A model generated the notes under the pieces. The model saw only the letters and a program-made list of their open reading frames with translations. It searched no databases and was not told where the DNA came from. From Stenotrophomonas rhizophila (lineage in GTDB: Bacteria > Pseudomonadota > Gammaproteobacteria > Xanthomonadales > Xanthomonadaceae), in assembly GCF_020857975.1 (NCBI RefSeq), contig NZ_JACWUO010000018.1, forward strand, positions 1-64,000: a DNA stretch of 64,000 bases, in the 5' to 3' direction. Shown piece after piece: positions 42,742 through 51,778 of the stretch (the stretch's first letter is position 1; every line of letters begins with the position of its first letter). A program made the position numbers and the translations under genes.

Positions 42742-44844
42742 ATGCCCGTCCTGCCGCGCCGCCGCCCCGCCCTGTTGCTGTTCAGCCTGGGAGTTCCCAC
42801 CCTGCTGGCCTCGGCGCTCGCCCATGCCCAGGACGGCGACACGGCGCGGACGCTGGATGCGGTCAGCGTGGTGGCCGAGCGCGCCAGTACCGCGACCAAG
42901 ACCGACACGCCGCTGACCCAGACCCCGCAGGCGATCAGCGTGGTCACCAGCGACCTGTTCAGCGACCGCGGCGCACACACCCTGCAGGAAACCCTGCGCT
43001 ACAGCGCCGGCGTCACCGCCGACGCCTACGGCATGGACACCCGCAGCGACGGCAGCACCATGCGCGGCCTGGACCCGGTGCAGTACCTGGACGGCCTGCG
43101 CCGCAGCTACGGCTTCAATCCGATGGCGCGTACCGAGGTCTACGGCCTGGAACGGGTGGAAGCACTGCGCGGCCCGTCCTCGGTGCTGTACGGCGCCGGA
43201 GCCACCGGCGGCATCATCAATGCCATGACCAAGCGCCCGACCTTCAACGAGATCGGCGGCGAAGTGGGCGTGCAGCTGGGCAACTTCGACCGCAAGCAGT
43301 TCCAGGCCGATATCGGCGGTGCATTGAACGATGCCGGCAGCGTGGCCGGGCGCGTGGTCGGCCTGGTCCGCAACGCCGGCATGCAGACCGATTTCATCGA
43401 CGACGACCGCATCTACATCGCCCCGTCGATCAGCTGGCGCGGTGAACGCAGCAACCTGACCGTGCTGGCCAGCTACCAGCACGACAAGACCGCTTCCAGC
43501 CAGCAGTTCCTGCCGGTGGCGGCCACCTTGAACGCTGCCGCCGGCCGCCCGCGGCTGGGTCCGTCCACCTTCCTCGGCGACCGCGATTTCGACAAGCTCG
43601 ATTCGCGCGTCTACAGCGTCACCGCGCTGTTCGACCACCGCTTCAGCGACAGCGTCAGCCTGCGCTCGTCGGTGCGCTACCTGGACGGCAAGACCGAGTT
43701 CCGCCAGCTGTACCCGGATACCTACAGCAACCCGCTGGACCCGTTCATCGATGCCGACAAGCGCGTGGTCAACCGCAACGCCTATGGCGTGCGCCCGGAC
43801 GTGCGCGTGCTGACCAGCGACACCGCCTTCCAGTTCGACTTCGCCACCGGCGCCTTCCAGCACCTGCTGCTGGCCGGCGTGGACTACACCGACTACCGCG
43901 AGGAATCGGCCGGCCTGGATGCCACGCCCACGCCGATCGACATCTACGCCCCGGTTTCCACCGGCGTCACCATCAACGCCTGGAACCGCCTGCCCGACCA
44001 GCGCACCACCCAGCTGGGCGTGTACGTGCAGGACCAGATCCGCTGGGCCGACCGTGTTTCGCTGGTGCTGGGCGCGCGCCGCGACCATGCGCGCAGCAGG
44101 ACCGAAGGCCTGCCCAGCCAGACCGACAACGCCACCACCTACCGCGCCGGCCTGATCGGCGAAATCGGCGCGGGCGTGTCGCCGTACATCAGCTACAGCG
44201 AGTCGTTCCTGCCGGTCAACGGCCAGGACTTGTACGGCCGCGCGTTCAAGCCGATGCAGGGCCACCAGACCGAAGCCGGCGTGAAGTGGCAGCCGGCGCG
44301 CAACATGCTGGTCACCGCCTCGGTCTACCGCATCACCGAAACCAACCGCCAGACCAACGATCCGGACAACGTGCTCAACGTCATCCAGACCGGTGAAATC
44401 CAGTCCAAGGGCGTGGAGCTGGAAGGCCAGTTCTCCTTTGCCAACGACTTCACCGTGACCGCGGCCTACGCCCGCAACAAGGCCGAAGTGACCCGCAGCA
44501 ACTTCGCCATGGAAGTGGACCAGCGCCTCAACGACACCCCGCAGGAACTGACCTCGCTGTGGATCGCCAAGGGCTTCCAGCTCGATGCCGATGCGCGCCT
44601 GCGCGTGGGCCTGGGTGGCCGCTACGTCGGCAATACCCAGTCGCTGGGCTATGGCGGTTTCATCCGCACCCCCAGCTACACCCTGGTCGATGGCCTGTTC
44701 GAACTGCAGGTCACCGACTGGACCATGGCGCTGAACATCACCAACCTCACCGACAAGAAGTACTTCGCGCCGTGCCGCAATTTCGGCGACTGCTTCACCG
44801 GCAACCCGCGCACCGTCACCGGCACCATCAGCTACCGGTTCTGA
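42742..44844 (+). CDS. TonB-dependent siderophore receptor
   Basis: 700 residues. Signal peptide to about 30 (AHA-QD). LDAVSVVAERAS is the TonB box region, plug domain about 45-165 with TPQAISVVTSD and MRGLDPVQYLDGL, then a 22-strand barrel ending in aromatic YRF. Sequence style is FhuA/FoxA-like, but the ligand is not readable. A Fur-like box sits 60 bp upstream. Its 3' end overlaps the convergent MFS gene by 17 bp. Confidence 0.93.
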   Translation: MPVLPRRRPALLLFSLGVPTLLASALAHAQDGDTARTLDAVSVVAERASTATKTDTPLTQTPQAISVVTSDLFSDRGAHTLQETLRYSAGVTADAYGMDTRSDGSTMRGLDPVQYLDGLRRSYGFNPMARTEVYGLERVEALRGPSSVLYGAGATGGIINAMTKRPTFNEIGGEVGVQLGNFDRKQFQADIGGALNDAGSVAGRVVGLVRNAGMQTDFIDDDRIYIAPSISWRGERSNLTVLASYQHDKTASSQQFLPVAATLNAAAGRPRLGPSTFLGDRDFDKLDSRVYSVTALFDHRFSDSVSLRSSVRYLDGKTEFRQLYPDTYSNPLDPFIDADKRVVNRNAYGVRPDVRVLTSDTAFQFDFATGAFQHLLLAGVDYTDYREESAGLDATPTPIDIYAPVSTGVTINAWNRLPDQRTTQLGVYVQDQIRWADRVSLVLGARRDHARSRTEGLPSQTDNATTYRAGLIGEIGAGVSPYISYSESFLPVNGQDLYGRAFKPMQGHQTEAGVKWQPARNMLVTASVYRITETNRQTNDPDNVLNVIQTGEIQSKGVELEGQFSFANDFTVTAAYARNKAEVTRSNFAMEVDQRLNDTPQELTSLWIAKGFQLDADARLRVGLGGRYVGNTQSLGYGGFIRTPSYTLVDGLFELQVTDWTMALNITNLTDKKYFAPCRNFGDCFTGNPRTVTGTISYRF

Positions 44845-46348
44845 GTGCGGCAGGCATGCGCTGCCATCCCAGCAGCGCCATGACCAGCACCGCACTGCCG
44901 GCGGTGGCTGCCGCCAGGCCGCGCAGCAGCCACGCCAGCGCATCGCTGCTGGCGTGCTGCAGCGCCGCCGCAGGCAGGCCCGGCAGCAGGGCCGAGGCCT
45001 GCGTCAGCGAACCGGTGGCCAGGTAGGCCCCGGCCCGGGCCAGCGTGGCCCACGACGCGGCAGTGCCCGGCGCCAACCGCTGCGCCACCAGGGCGGCCAG
45101 CAACGCAGTCACCGCGGCCAGCGCGATGCCTTCGCCGGCCACCCGCACCGTGCCGAAGATGCCGGCGGCCATGCCCGCCCGCTCGGCCGGCACCACGCTC
45201 ACCGACAACCCATCCATCAGCCCCCACGGCAGCGCCGTGCCGGCGCCGACCAGCAGCAACGCCAGCCACCACTGCGCCGGCTCGGCATGCAGCGCGCGCC
45301 GGGACAACAGGTACAGGCCCAGCGCGCACAGCAGCAGGCCCAGCGCGCACAAGCGCGCCGCCCCTATCCGGCGTGCCCAGCCGGCGGCAAGCAGCGGCAG
45401 CACCAGCAGCGGCGCCGACAACGCCAGCATCTGCATCCCCACCTGCAGCGACGATTGCCCCTGCACGCCGGACAGGTGCAACGGCAGGATGACCAGCAGC
45501 ACCACGTAGCCAAGGCAGGTGGCCACCGGCAACAGCTGCACGCCCAGGAATTGCCGCTGCGCGAACAGCGACAGTTGCAGCAGCGGATGCTGCAGGCGGC
45601 GCTCGACCCGCACGAACGCCACCAGCAGTGCCAGCGTCGCCGCGGCCGCGCCGATGACGACCGGCGCGTGCAGGCCATGCTCGGCCAGCAACAGCAGCCC
45701 GGCGGTCAATGCGGCCAGCATCAGGCTGAAGACGACCATGCCGGCCACATCCAGCCGTACCTGCATGCCGTGGCTTTCGTCCAGGTGGTGCCAGCCCACG
45801 GCCCATGCCGCCAAGGCCAGCACGCCGCCGCTGGCAAATACGCTGCGCCAGCCCAGGGCGTCCAACAGGACCCCGGCCAGCAACGGCCCCAGCGCAAGCC
45901 CGACCCCGAACATCGTCCCCATCAAGGCAAACGCGCGCGTGCGCGCATGCCCGTCAAAACCTTGCGCCAGCGCCGCGCTGCCCGAGGCCAGGGCGGCGGC
46001 GGCGCCTACGCCCTGGGCGCCCCGCGCCAGGTCCAGCCAGATCAGATCCGAAGCCAGGCACACCGCCAGGGTGGCCAGCGCAACACCGGCGCAGCCGGCC
46101 AGGAACAGCCGTCGTCGCCCCCACCGATCGGCAAGGCCGCCGGCGGCCAGCAACAGGCTGCCGAAGCTGAGCATGAACGCATTGGTCACCCAGGCCAGCG
46201 CGGCCGGCGAACCGGGAAACCGGCCGGCCAGTGCCGGCACTGCTATCGCGCCGGCGGAAAAAGACAGCGGCAGCGCCAGCGCCACCAGGCACACGGCCAG
46301 CAGCCCCAGGCGCGGATCGCGGGACGGGGAAAGGGAAAACGACGACAT
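44828..46348 (-). CDS. MFS transporter, DHA2 (EmrB/QacA) type
   Basis: 506 residues with about 14 helices. GGLADRWGRRRLFLAG (about 69-84) is motif A, and GPLLAGVLLDALGWRSVF motif C of antiporters. Family members export drugs by proton antiport; substrate unknown. Divergent from a LysR gene 106 bp away, which probably regulates it. The last 17 bp overlap the end of the TonB receptor gene. Confidence 0.9.
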   Translation of the reverse strand: MSSFSLSPSRDPRLGLLAVCLVALALPLSFSAGAIAVPALAGRFPGSPAALAWVTNAFMLSFGSLLLAAGGLADRWGRRRLFLAGCAGVALATLAVCLASDLIWLDLARGAQGVGAAAALASGSAALAQGFDGHARTRAFALMGTMFGVGLALGPLLAGVLLDALGWRSVFASGGVLALAAWAVGWHHLDESHGMQVRLDVAGMVVFSLMLAALTAGLLLLAEHGLHAPVVIGAAAATLALLVAFVRVERRLQHPLLQLSLFAQRQFLGVQLLPVATCLGYVVLLVILPLHLSGVQGQSSLQVGMQMLALSAPLLVLPLLAAGWARRIGAARLCALGLLLCALGLYLLSRRALHAEPAQWWLALLLVGAGTALPWGLMDGLSVSVVPAERAGMAAGIFGTVRVAGEGIALAAVTALLAALVAQRLAPGTAASWATLARAGAYLATGSLTQASALLPGLPAAALQHASSDALAWLLRGLAAATAGSAVLVMALLGWQRMPAALRTGS

Positions 46349-46454
46349 GGGGAGTTCCTGGGGAGACGGCCATTGAAGATAGCCATGCGCCTATTTCCAA
46401 TAAACGCCGCCATCTGCATTTGATTGCGGCCACTTCTTCCGTAATCATCCAGTG

Positions 46455-47378
46455 ATGGACTCCATCGCCGAACTGCTTGCCTTCGTCCGCACCGCCGAAA
46501 CCTCCAGCTTCGTCGGCGCCGCCCGCAGCCTGGGCCTGTCGCCCTCCACCGTGGGCAAGCGCGTGGCCCGGCTGGAACAGGATCTGGGCGTGCGCCTGTT
46601 CCAGCGCACCACCCGGCGCGTGCGCCTGACCGAAGCCGGCGAGCGGCTGCTGGAGCGCTGCCGGCGTGCGCTGGAGGAATTGTCCGAGGCACGCGCCGAC
46701 CTGGCCCAGCGCCAACACTCGCCCAGCGGACTGCTGCGGGTTGGCCTGCCCACCATCGGCTACCGCTTCCTGTTGCCCGTGCTGCCGCTGTTCGCCCAGC
46801 GCTATCCGGACGTGCAGCTGGAACTGGACTTCAACGACCGCCTGGTCGATGTGGTCAGCGAAGGCCTGGACGTGGTGATCCGCAGCGGCGAACTGGCCGA
46901 TTCCAGCCTGATGGCGCGTCGCCTGGGGCCCTTCCATTTCCTGCTGTGCGCGGCTCCCGCACACCTGCGCACGCATGCGCCGCCGGCCACGCTGGCGCAG
47001 CTGGGCGCACACCCGGCCGTGCGCTTCCGCTTTCCCACCACCGGCAAGCTGCAGCCGTGGACGCTGCCCGGCCATGCCGGCGATGCCGGCGCGCCGCTGA
47101 CCACGGTGATGACCTGCAACAACATGGAAGCCCTGCTGGCCGCGGCCATCGGCGGCATGGGGGTGGCCTGGATGCCGGATTTCCTCGCCGCCGAGGCACT
47201 GGCCGACGGCCGCCTGCAGGAACTGCTGCCCGACCACCCGCGCCAACCCGGCCAGTTCTCGCTGCTGTGGCCGGGCAGCCGCCAGCCCGGCGCGCGCCTG
47301 CGGGTGTTCATCGATTTCATGGCCGAGCACCTGTTCAACGCAGCGCCGCCGCTCACACCTTCCCGCCGGCGGCGCTGA
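46455..47378 (+). CDS. LysR-family transcriptional regulator
   Basis: 307 residues from the ATG at 46455 (a GTG codon precedes it). Helix-turn-helix in residues 1-60 (AARSLGLSPSTVGKRVARLEQ) and an effector domain with NDRLVDVVSEGLDVVIRSGEL typical of the CrgA/DhaR-type group. Likely regulates the divergent MFS gene. ATAGCCATGCGCCTAT in the gap (46379-46394) is an imperfect inverted repeat that could be its site. Confidence 0.9.
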   Translation: MDSIAELLAFVRTAETSSFVGAARSLGLSPSTVGKRVARLEQDLGVRLFQRTTRRVRLTEAGERLLERCRRALEELSEARADLAQRQHSPSGLLRVGLPTIGYRFLLPVLPLFAQRYPDVQLELDFNDRLVDVVSEGLDVVIRSGELADSSLMARRLGPFHFLLCAAPAHLRTHAPPATLAQLGAHPAVRFRFPTTGKLQPWTLPGHAGDAGAPLTTVMTCNNMEALLAAAIGGMGVAWMPDFLAAEALADGRLQELLPDHPRQPGQFSLLWPGSRQPGARLRVFIDFMAEHLFNAAPPLTPSRRRR

Positions 47379-47437
47379 CCGCGCCGACCTCATCACGTAC
47401 CATCGCCGGCATCCTCGCCAGCCCTGCGCCAGCCCAC

Positions 47438-48574
47438 ATGCAACGCACCACCCTCAAAGCCTGGTTCCTCGTGCACAAGTGGACCAGCCTGGTCTGCACT
47501 GTGTTCCTGCTGCTGTTGTGCCTGACCGGCCTGCCGCTGGTGTTCGGCGAGGAAATCGCCCACCTCGACGAGCCCGAGGTGGCGGCCGCCCCGGCCGATG
47601 CGGTGCCGCGCGACCTGGACGCGCAGGTGCGCACCGCCCTGGCGCAATACCCTGGCGATGTGCCGTTGTTCGTCGGTTGGGATCCGGACGCGCCCACGGT
47701 CTACGTCAATACCGGCGCGCGCCCGGACACGCCGCCGCAACAGATGCACACCGCCCTGCTGCACGCAGTCAGTGGCGAAGTACTGCCCGCCGCGCAGTTC
47801 AACCAGGGCGTGATGTACTTCCTTTACCGCCTGCACACCGACCTGTTCCTGGGCCTGCCCGGCATGTCGTTCATGGGCGCCATGGGCCTGCTGTTCGCCG
47901 CGGCGATCGTGTCCGGGCTGGTGTTGTATGGCCCGTTCATGCGCCGGCAGCGGTTCGGCACCCTGCGCACCGGGCGCAGCCGCCGCCTGGCCTGGCTGGA
48001 CCTGCACAACGTGCTCGGCGTGGTCACCCTTGGTTGGGCGCTGGTGGTGGGCGTCACCGGCGCGATCAACACCATTGCCAAACCGCTGGAGCAGGCCTGG
48101 CAGAGCGAGCAGCTGGGCGAATTCGCCGCGCGCTATGCAGGCAAGCCGCGCCCGACCACGCTGGCCCCGCTGCAGGCGGCGGTGGCCACCGCGCGCCACG
48201 CCGCACCGGGCATGCGCCCGGCCTTCGTCAGTTTCCCCGGCACCGGCTACAGCGGCGATCACCACTACGGGGTGTTCATGCAGGGCAATACGCCGCTGAC
48301 CGAGCGCCTGTACCGCCCGGTGCTGATCGACGCGCAGACCGGCGCGCTCACCGCGCAACCGCAGTTGCCCGGCTACATGAGCGTGCTGCTGCTCAGCCAG
48401 CCGCTGCACTTCGGCGACTACGGCAAACTGCCGCTGAAGATCCTGTGGGCGCTGCTGGACCTGCTGACCATCGCGGTGCTGGTCACCGGCCTGTACCTGT
48501 GGTTCAAGCGGGGCAGCACCGAGGCACGCGTGAGCGAGCTCGAACGCGCCGCGCAAACGGAGGCTGCGCCATGA
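47438..48574 (+). CDS. PepSY-associated membrane protein (iron-uptake type)
   Basis: 378 residues. Four helices: about 12-38, 132-160, 193-215 and 335-360, with periplasmic PepSY domains between. LVHKWTSLVCTVFLLLLCLTGLPL is the family opening; conserved His of HKW, LHTDLF and LHN may bind heme. Such PiuB/PepSY proteins are often beside siderophore receptors and may act as ferric reductases. It ends in ATGA overlap with a 61-residue gene. Confidence 0.85.
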   Translation: MQRTTLKAWFLVHKWTSLVCTVFLLLLCLTGLPLVFGEEIAHLDEPEVAAAPADAVPRDLDAQVRTALAQYPGDVPLFVGWDPDAPTVYVNTGARPDTPPQQMHTALLHAVSGEVLPAAQFNQGVMYFLYRLHTDLFLGLPGMSFMGAMGLLFAAAIVSGLVLYGPFMRRQRFGTLRTGRSRRLAWLDLHNVLGVVTLGWALVVGVTGAINTIAKPLEQAWQSEQLGEFAARYAGKPRPTTLAPLQAAVATARHAAPGMRPAFVSFPGTGYSGDHHYGVFMQGNTPLTERLYRPVLIDAQTGALTAQPQLPGYMSVLLLSQPLHFGDYGKLPLKILWALLDLLTIAVLVTGLYLWFKRGSTEARVSELERAAQTEAAP

Positions 48575-48756
48575 GCACGCCCGGCCAACCGCCACCGCGC
48601 AGCCCCTTCACCGCGCCGGCTTGGATCGCCGCAGCCAGCGTGCTCGGCCTGGTCAGCGCGCTGATCGGCGATGGCGTGTTCGATGCCGTGTCATGGGTGG
48701 TGTTCGCCGCACTGGTCGCCGTGGTGGTACGCGTGTGGGTGAAGCGCACGCGCTGA
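48571..48756 (+). CDS. Small two-helix membrane protein
   Basis: 61 residues. Pro-rich N-terminus, then two hydrophobic helices (about 17-33 and 37-56) and a basic tail VWVKRTR. Start overlaps the PepSY gene's stop, so co-translated. Small partners of this kind are common after PepSY genes; no function is known. Confidence 0.7.
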   Translation: MSTPGQPPPRSPFTAPAWIAAASVLGLVSALIGDGVFDAVSWVVFAALVAVVVRVWVKRTR

Positions 48757-48870
48757 TACCGCCAGGCGCCGGCAACGGTATCGCGGGGAAGCATCCAGCG
48801 CCCGGCGTCGCGCGGGGCTTGTCGGGAGGCATCTCCACGTCCGCTTGCCGGCGTCACTGCGGTGCCGCAA

Positions 48871-49176
48871 TCATGGTCCAGGGCTGTCCTCGGGCGTCAG
48901 CACGTGCACCAAACCATCAGGCAGCAGCATTGCTCCGGCTAAGCTGCAGGCCTGCAGCGCCGCTTCGTCGATCCGCGCTTGGTCGCGCACCTGCACGCGG
49001 ATGCGGGTGATCGCAACGCGCTGTTGCGTTGCCAGGTTTTCGCTGCCGCCCAGCGCGGCGATCACTTCCGGGGCGAGCAGCGAGGCCGGCACGGCCGCGT
49101 CCGCGGGCGGCGCGGCCACCAGGTCCGGCGTGAGCAGTTTCCAAAGCGCATCGTTCCATTTACCGAGCATGCTCAC
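48871..49176 (-). CDS. EIIB-like PTS protein lacking the catalytic Cys
   Basis: 101 residues. ALGGSENLATQQ and ITRIRVQVRD (about 41-65) align with the EIIB domain of TreB (SLGGRDNLEQ...CVTRLRL), but Ala55 stands where the phosphoacceptor Cys should be; the one Cys (about 76) is elsewhere. It cannot carry phosphate in the usual way, so a regulatory or structural role is likely. ATGA overlap with the EI-fusion gene makes it the last gene of the trehalose module. Confidence 0.82.
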   Translation of the reverse strand: MSMLGKWNDALWKLLTPDLVAAPPADAAVPASLLAPEVIAALGGSENLATQQRVAITRIRVQVRDQARIDEAALQACSLAGAMLLPDGLVHVLTPEDSPGP

Positions 49177-51725
49177 CCCTCCCGTGCCAATGACAGCACC
49201 GGCTGCGCCGGCGGATACGCCAACAGCGCCTCACGCACCTGCCCGGCACTTTCCAGCCCAAGTACCCGGCGTGCCAATGCCCGGCATTGGCCGGAATCCA
49301 CCGCGCGCACCGCCGCCTTGATCGCCGGAATCAACGGTACGCTGACCGACAGTTCGTCCACGCCCAGGCCCAGCAGCAGCGGTACCGCCGGCACCTCGGA
49401 GGCCAGCGCACCGCAGACCGCGACCGGCTTGCCATGCGCGTGCGCGGCCTGCACGGTGCGGTCGATCAGGCGCAGCACCGCCGGGTGGCAGCTGTCGGCA
49501 TGGCGCGCCAGCTGCGGGTGATCGCGGTCCATGGCCAGGGTGTACTGGGTCAGGTCGTTGGTGCCGATGGAGAAGAAATCCACTTCCGAGGCAAACAGGT
49601 CGGCCATCAGCGCCGCCGACGGTACCTCGACCATGATGCCCAGCTTCGGCGGCGTGGCGAGCCCGATCTGCGCGGCCTCTTCGTGCAGCATCTGGCGGGC
49701 CAGGCGCAGCTCGCACAGGTCGCTGACCATCGGCAGCATGATGTGCAGCCGGGCCAGGCCGGCGCTGCCCAGGATCGCCCGGAGCTGCCCGCGCAGCAGT
49801 TCCGGACGGGCCAGGCACAGGCGGATGCCGCGGATGCCGAGGAAGGGATTGGCCTCGCTGTCCATCGGCAGGTAGGACAGCGGTTTGTCCCCGCCCACAT
49901 CCAGCGTGCGTACCACCAGGGTGCGCGCCGGGCCCAGCGCGCGCGCCATGCCGCTGTACGCCCGAACCTGCTCGTCGTGGCTGGGGGCGCTGCTGCGCTG
50001 CAGGTACAGGAACTCCGAGCGCAGCAGGCCCACGCCTTCGGCGCCCAGCGCCAGGGCCTGCTCGGCCTCGGCCTGCGAGGCGACGTTGGCGGTCACCTCG
50101 ACGGCGTGGCCGTCGCCGGTCACCGCCGGCAGCAATGCCTGCGCCAGATCGCGGCGGTGTTGCTGCTGTTGCTGCCGGCGCTTGTGGCCGAACTGCTCGA
50201 CCAGCGCAGGGTCGGGCTGCAGGTGCAGTTCGCCGCGGTCGGCGTCGAGCAGCACGCTGCTGCCGTTGTCCAGCGCAAGCACCTGTGCCGACACACCGCA
50301 CAGCGCCGGCAGCCCCTGCGCCCGGGCCAGTATCGCCACATGGCTGGTGGCCCCGCCATTGGCCGTGGCCAGCCCGACCACCTTGCGCCGGTCCAGCGCG
50401 GCGAACTGCGAGGGCGTCAGCTGCGCGGCGATGACGATGGCCTGGTCGGGCAGTTCGCAGGCACCCTCGTGCACGCCCAGGATCTGCTTGAGAACCCGTT
50501 GGCCGACATCGACCAGGTCCAGCGCGCGGTCGGCCAGGAAGGCATTGCCACCGGCCTTGAAGTTCGCCGCGGTTGTCGCGGTCACATGGTTCCAGGCAAA
50601 GGCGGCGCTCCTGCCCTGCTCGAGCAGCGCCTGTGCCTGCTCCAGCAGGCCGGGGTCGTCCAGCAGTTCCTGGTGGGTGCGGAAGACCTCGGCCTGCACC
50701 GGACCTGCGGCGCTGTCGCGCAACTGCTGCAATCCCTGCGCGGCCGCGCGCAGCGCACGCTGCAGGGTGTCGCGCTCGGCCGCGGGGTCGGCCGCATCTT
50801 CGGCGATGTCCATGCCGTGCTCGGCCAACTGCACCACCTGGCCGAATGCCGTGCCGGCCGAGGCGCATACCCCATGCAACACGTTCGCCGATGCCGGTGG
50901 TGCCTCGGCTGCCGGCACGGCCGGCGGGCCGCTGGCCGCCCCCGGGGCCACCGCCTCGCCACAGCCCGCTTCCAGCAGGCGGGTCAGCGTGGCAATCGCT
51001 TCGGCTGCATCGTCGCCGGCCGCGCCCACCCGTACCGCATCGCCATGGGCAGTCTGCAGGCCCATCACCGCCACCAGCGATTTGGCATTGGCACGGCCCT
51101 GCGGTGCATGCAGCTGGATGTCGGCCGCGAATGCCTTGGCCGCATGCACCAGCACGGCGGCCGGGCGCGCATGCAGGCCGTTCGCATTGGGCAGCGCCAC
51201 CGGTTCGGACAGCAGCGCCGCTGCGTGCGCCTGCGTCGTCTCGCCGTGGCGCTCTGCAGGGGTCAGGCCCAGCAGTGGCTGCCGGCACTGCACCGCCCCG
51301 TCCCCGCCGGCACCGGCCAGCGCAGCGAAGGGCTCACCGCTGATCACCAGCATCAGCGTCATCAGGCTGCGCGCGTGCAGGGCGATGTAGTCGGCATCGA
51401 ACTGGATCAACGGCTGACCGGCCTGGACGTGCTGGCCCACCTCGACCAGCGCCTGGAAGCCCTGCCCGGCCAGGTTCACCGTATCCAGGCCGATATGCAG
51501 CAGCACCTGGGTGCCGCCTGCATGGGTGAGGGTGATGGCGTGGCTGCTGCGCTGCAGTTCGCTGACCACCGCGTCCAGCGGCGCGCACAGCGTCTGCGAG
51601 GTGGGGTCGATACATACCCCGTCACCGATCACCCGCCCGGCGAACACCGGGTCGGGTACCTGGTCCAGCGGTATCAGCACCCCGGACAGCGGTGCCAGCA
51701 GTTGCAAGGGTTGAACGGAAGCCAT
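49173..51725 (-). CDS. EIIA(Glc)-HPr-EI fusion phosphotransferase
   Basis: 850 residues from the ATG at 51725 (AGGTGA 5 bp upstream); a longer frame to 51785 adds 20 unlikely residues. EIIA(Glc) about 1-150 with His77 in VLLHIGLDTV; HPr about 175-255 with His185 (GLHARP) and Ser216 (AKSLVAVMG); EI about 280-850 with His462 (GGATSHVAILAR), FFSIGTNDLTQYTLA and AVCGALAS. All phosphocarrier residues are present, so it can feed TreB by itself. Gln-rich linker about 525. Confidence 0.95.
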   Translation of the reverse strand: MASVQPLQLLAPLSGVLIPLDQVPDPVFAGRVIGDGVCIDPTSQTLCAPLDAVVSELQRSSHAITLTHAGGTQVLLHIGLDTVNLAGQGFQALVEVGQHVQAGQPLIQFDADYIALHARSLMTLMLVISGEPFAALAGAGGDGAVQCRQPLLGLTPAERHGETTQAHAAALLSEPVALPNANGLHARPAAVLVHAAKAFAADIQLHAPQGRANAKSLVAVMGLQTAHGDAVRVGAAGDDAAEAIATLTRLLEAGCGEAVAPGAASGPPAVPAAEAPPASANVLHGVCASAGTAFGQVVQLAEHGMDIAEDAADPAAERDTLQRALRAAAQGLQQLRDSAAGPVQAEVFRTHQELLDDPGLLEQAQALLEQGRSAAFAWNHVTATTAANFKAGGNAFLADRALDLVDVGQRVLKQILGVHEGACELPDQAIVIAAQLTPSQFAALDRRKVVGLATANGGATSHVAILARAQGLPALCGVSAQVLALDNGSSVLLDADRGELHLQPDPALVEQFGHKRRQQQQQHRRDLAQALLPAVTGDGHAVEVTANVASQAEAEQALALGAEGVGLLRSEFLYLQRSSAPSHDEQVRAYSGMARALGPARTLVVRTLDVGGDKPLSYLPMDSEANPFLGIRGIRLCLARPELLRGQLRAILGSAGLARLHIMLPMVSDLCELRLARQMLHEEAAQIGLATPPKLGIMVEVPSAALMADLFASEVDFFSIGTNDLTQYTLAMDRDHPQLARHADSCHPAVLRLIDRTVQAAHAHGKPVAVCGALASEVPAVPLLLGLGVDELSVSVPLIPAIKAAVRAVDSGQCRALARRVLGLESAGQVREALLAYPPAQPVLSLAREG

Positions 51726-51778
51726 GGTTTCACCTGCGGTTGTGGTGGTGCAACTACCTGGGGCGGGCAGCAGCCGCG

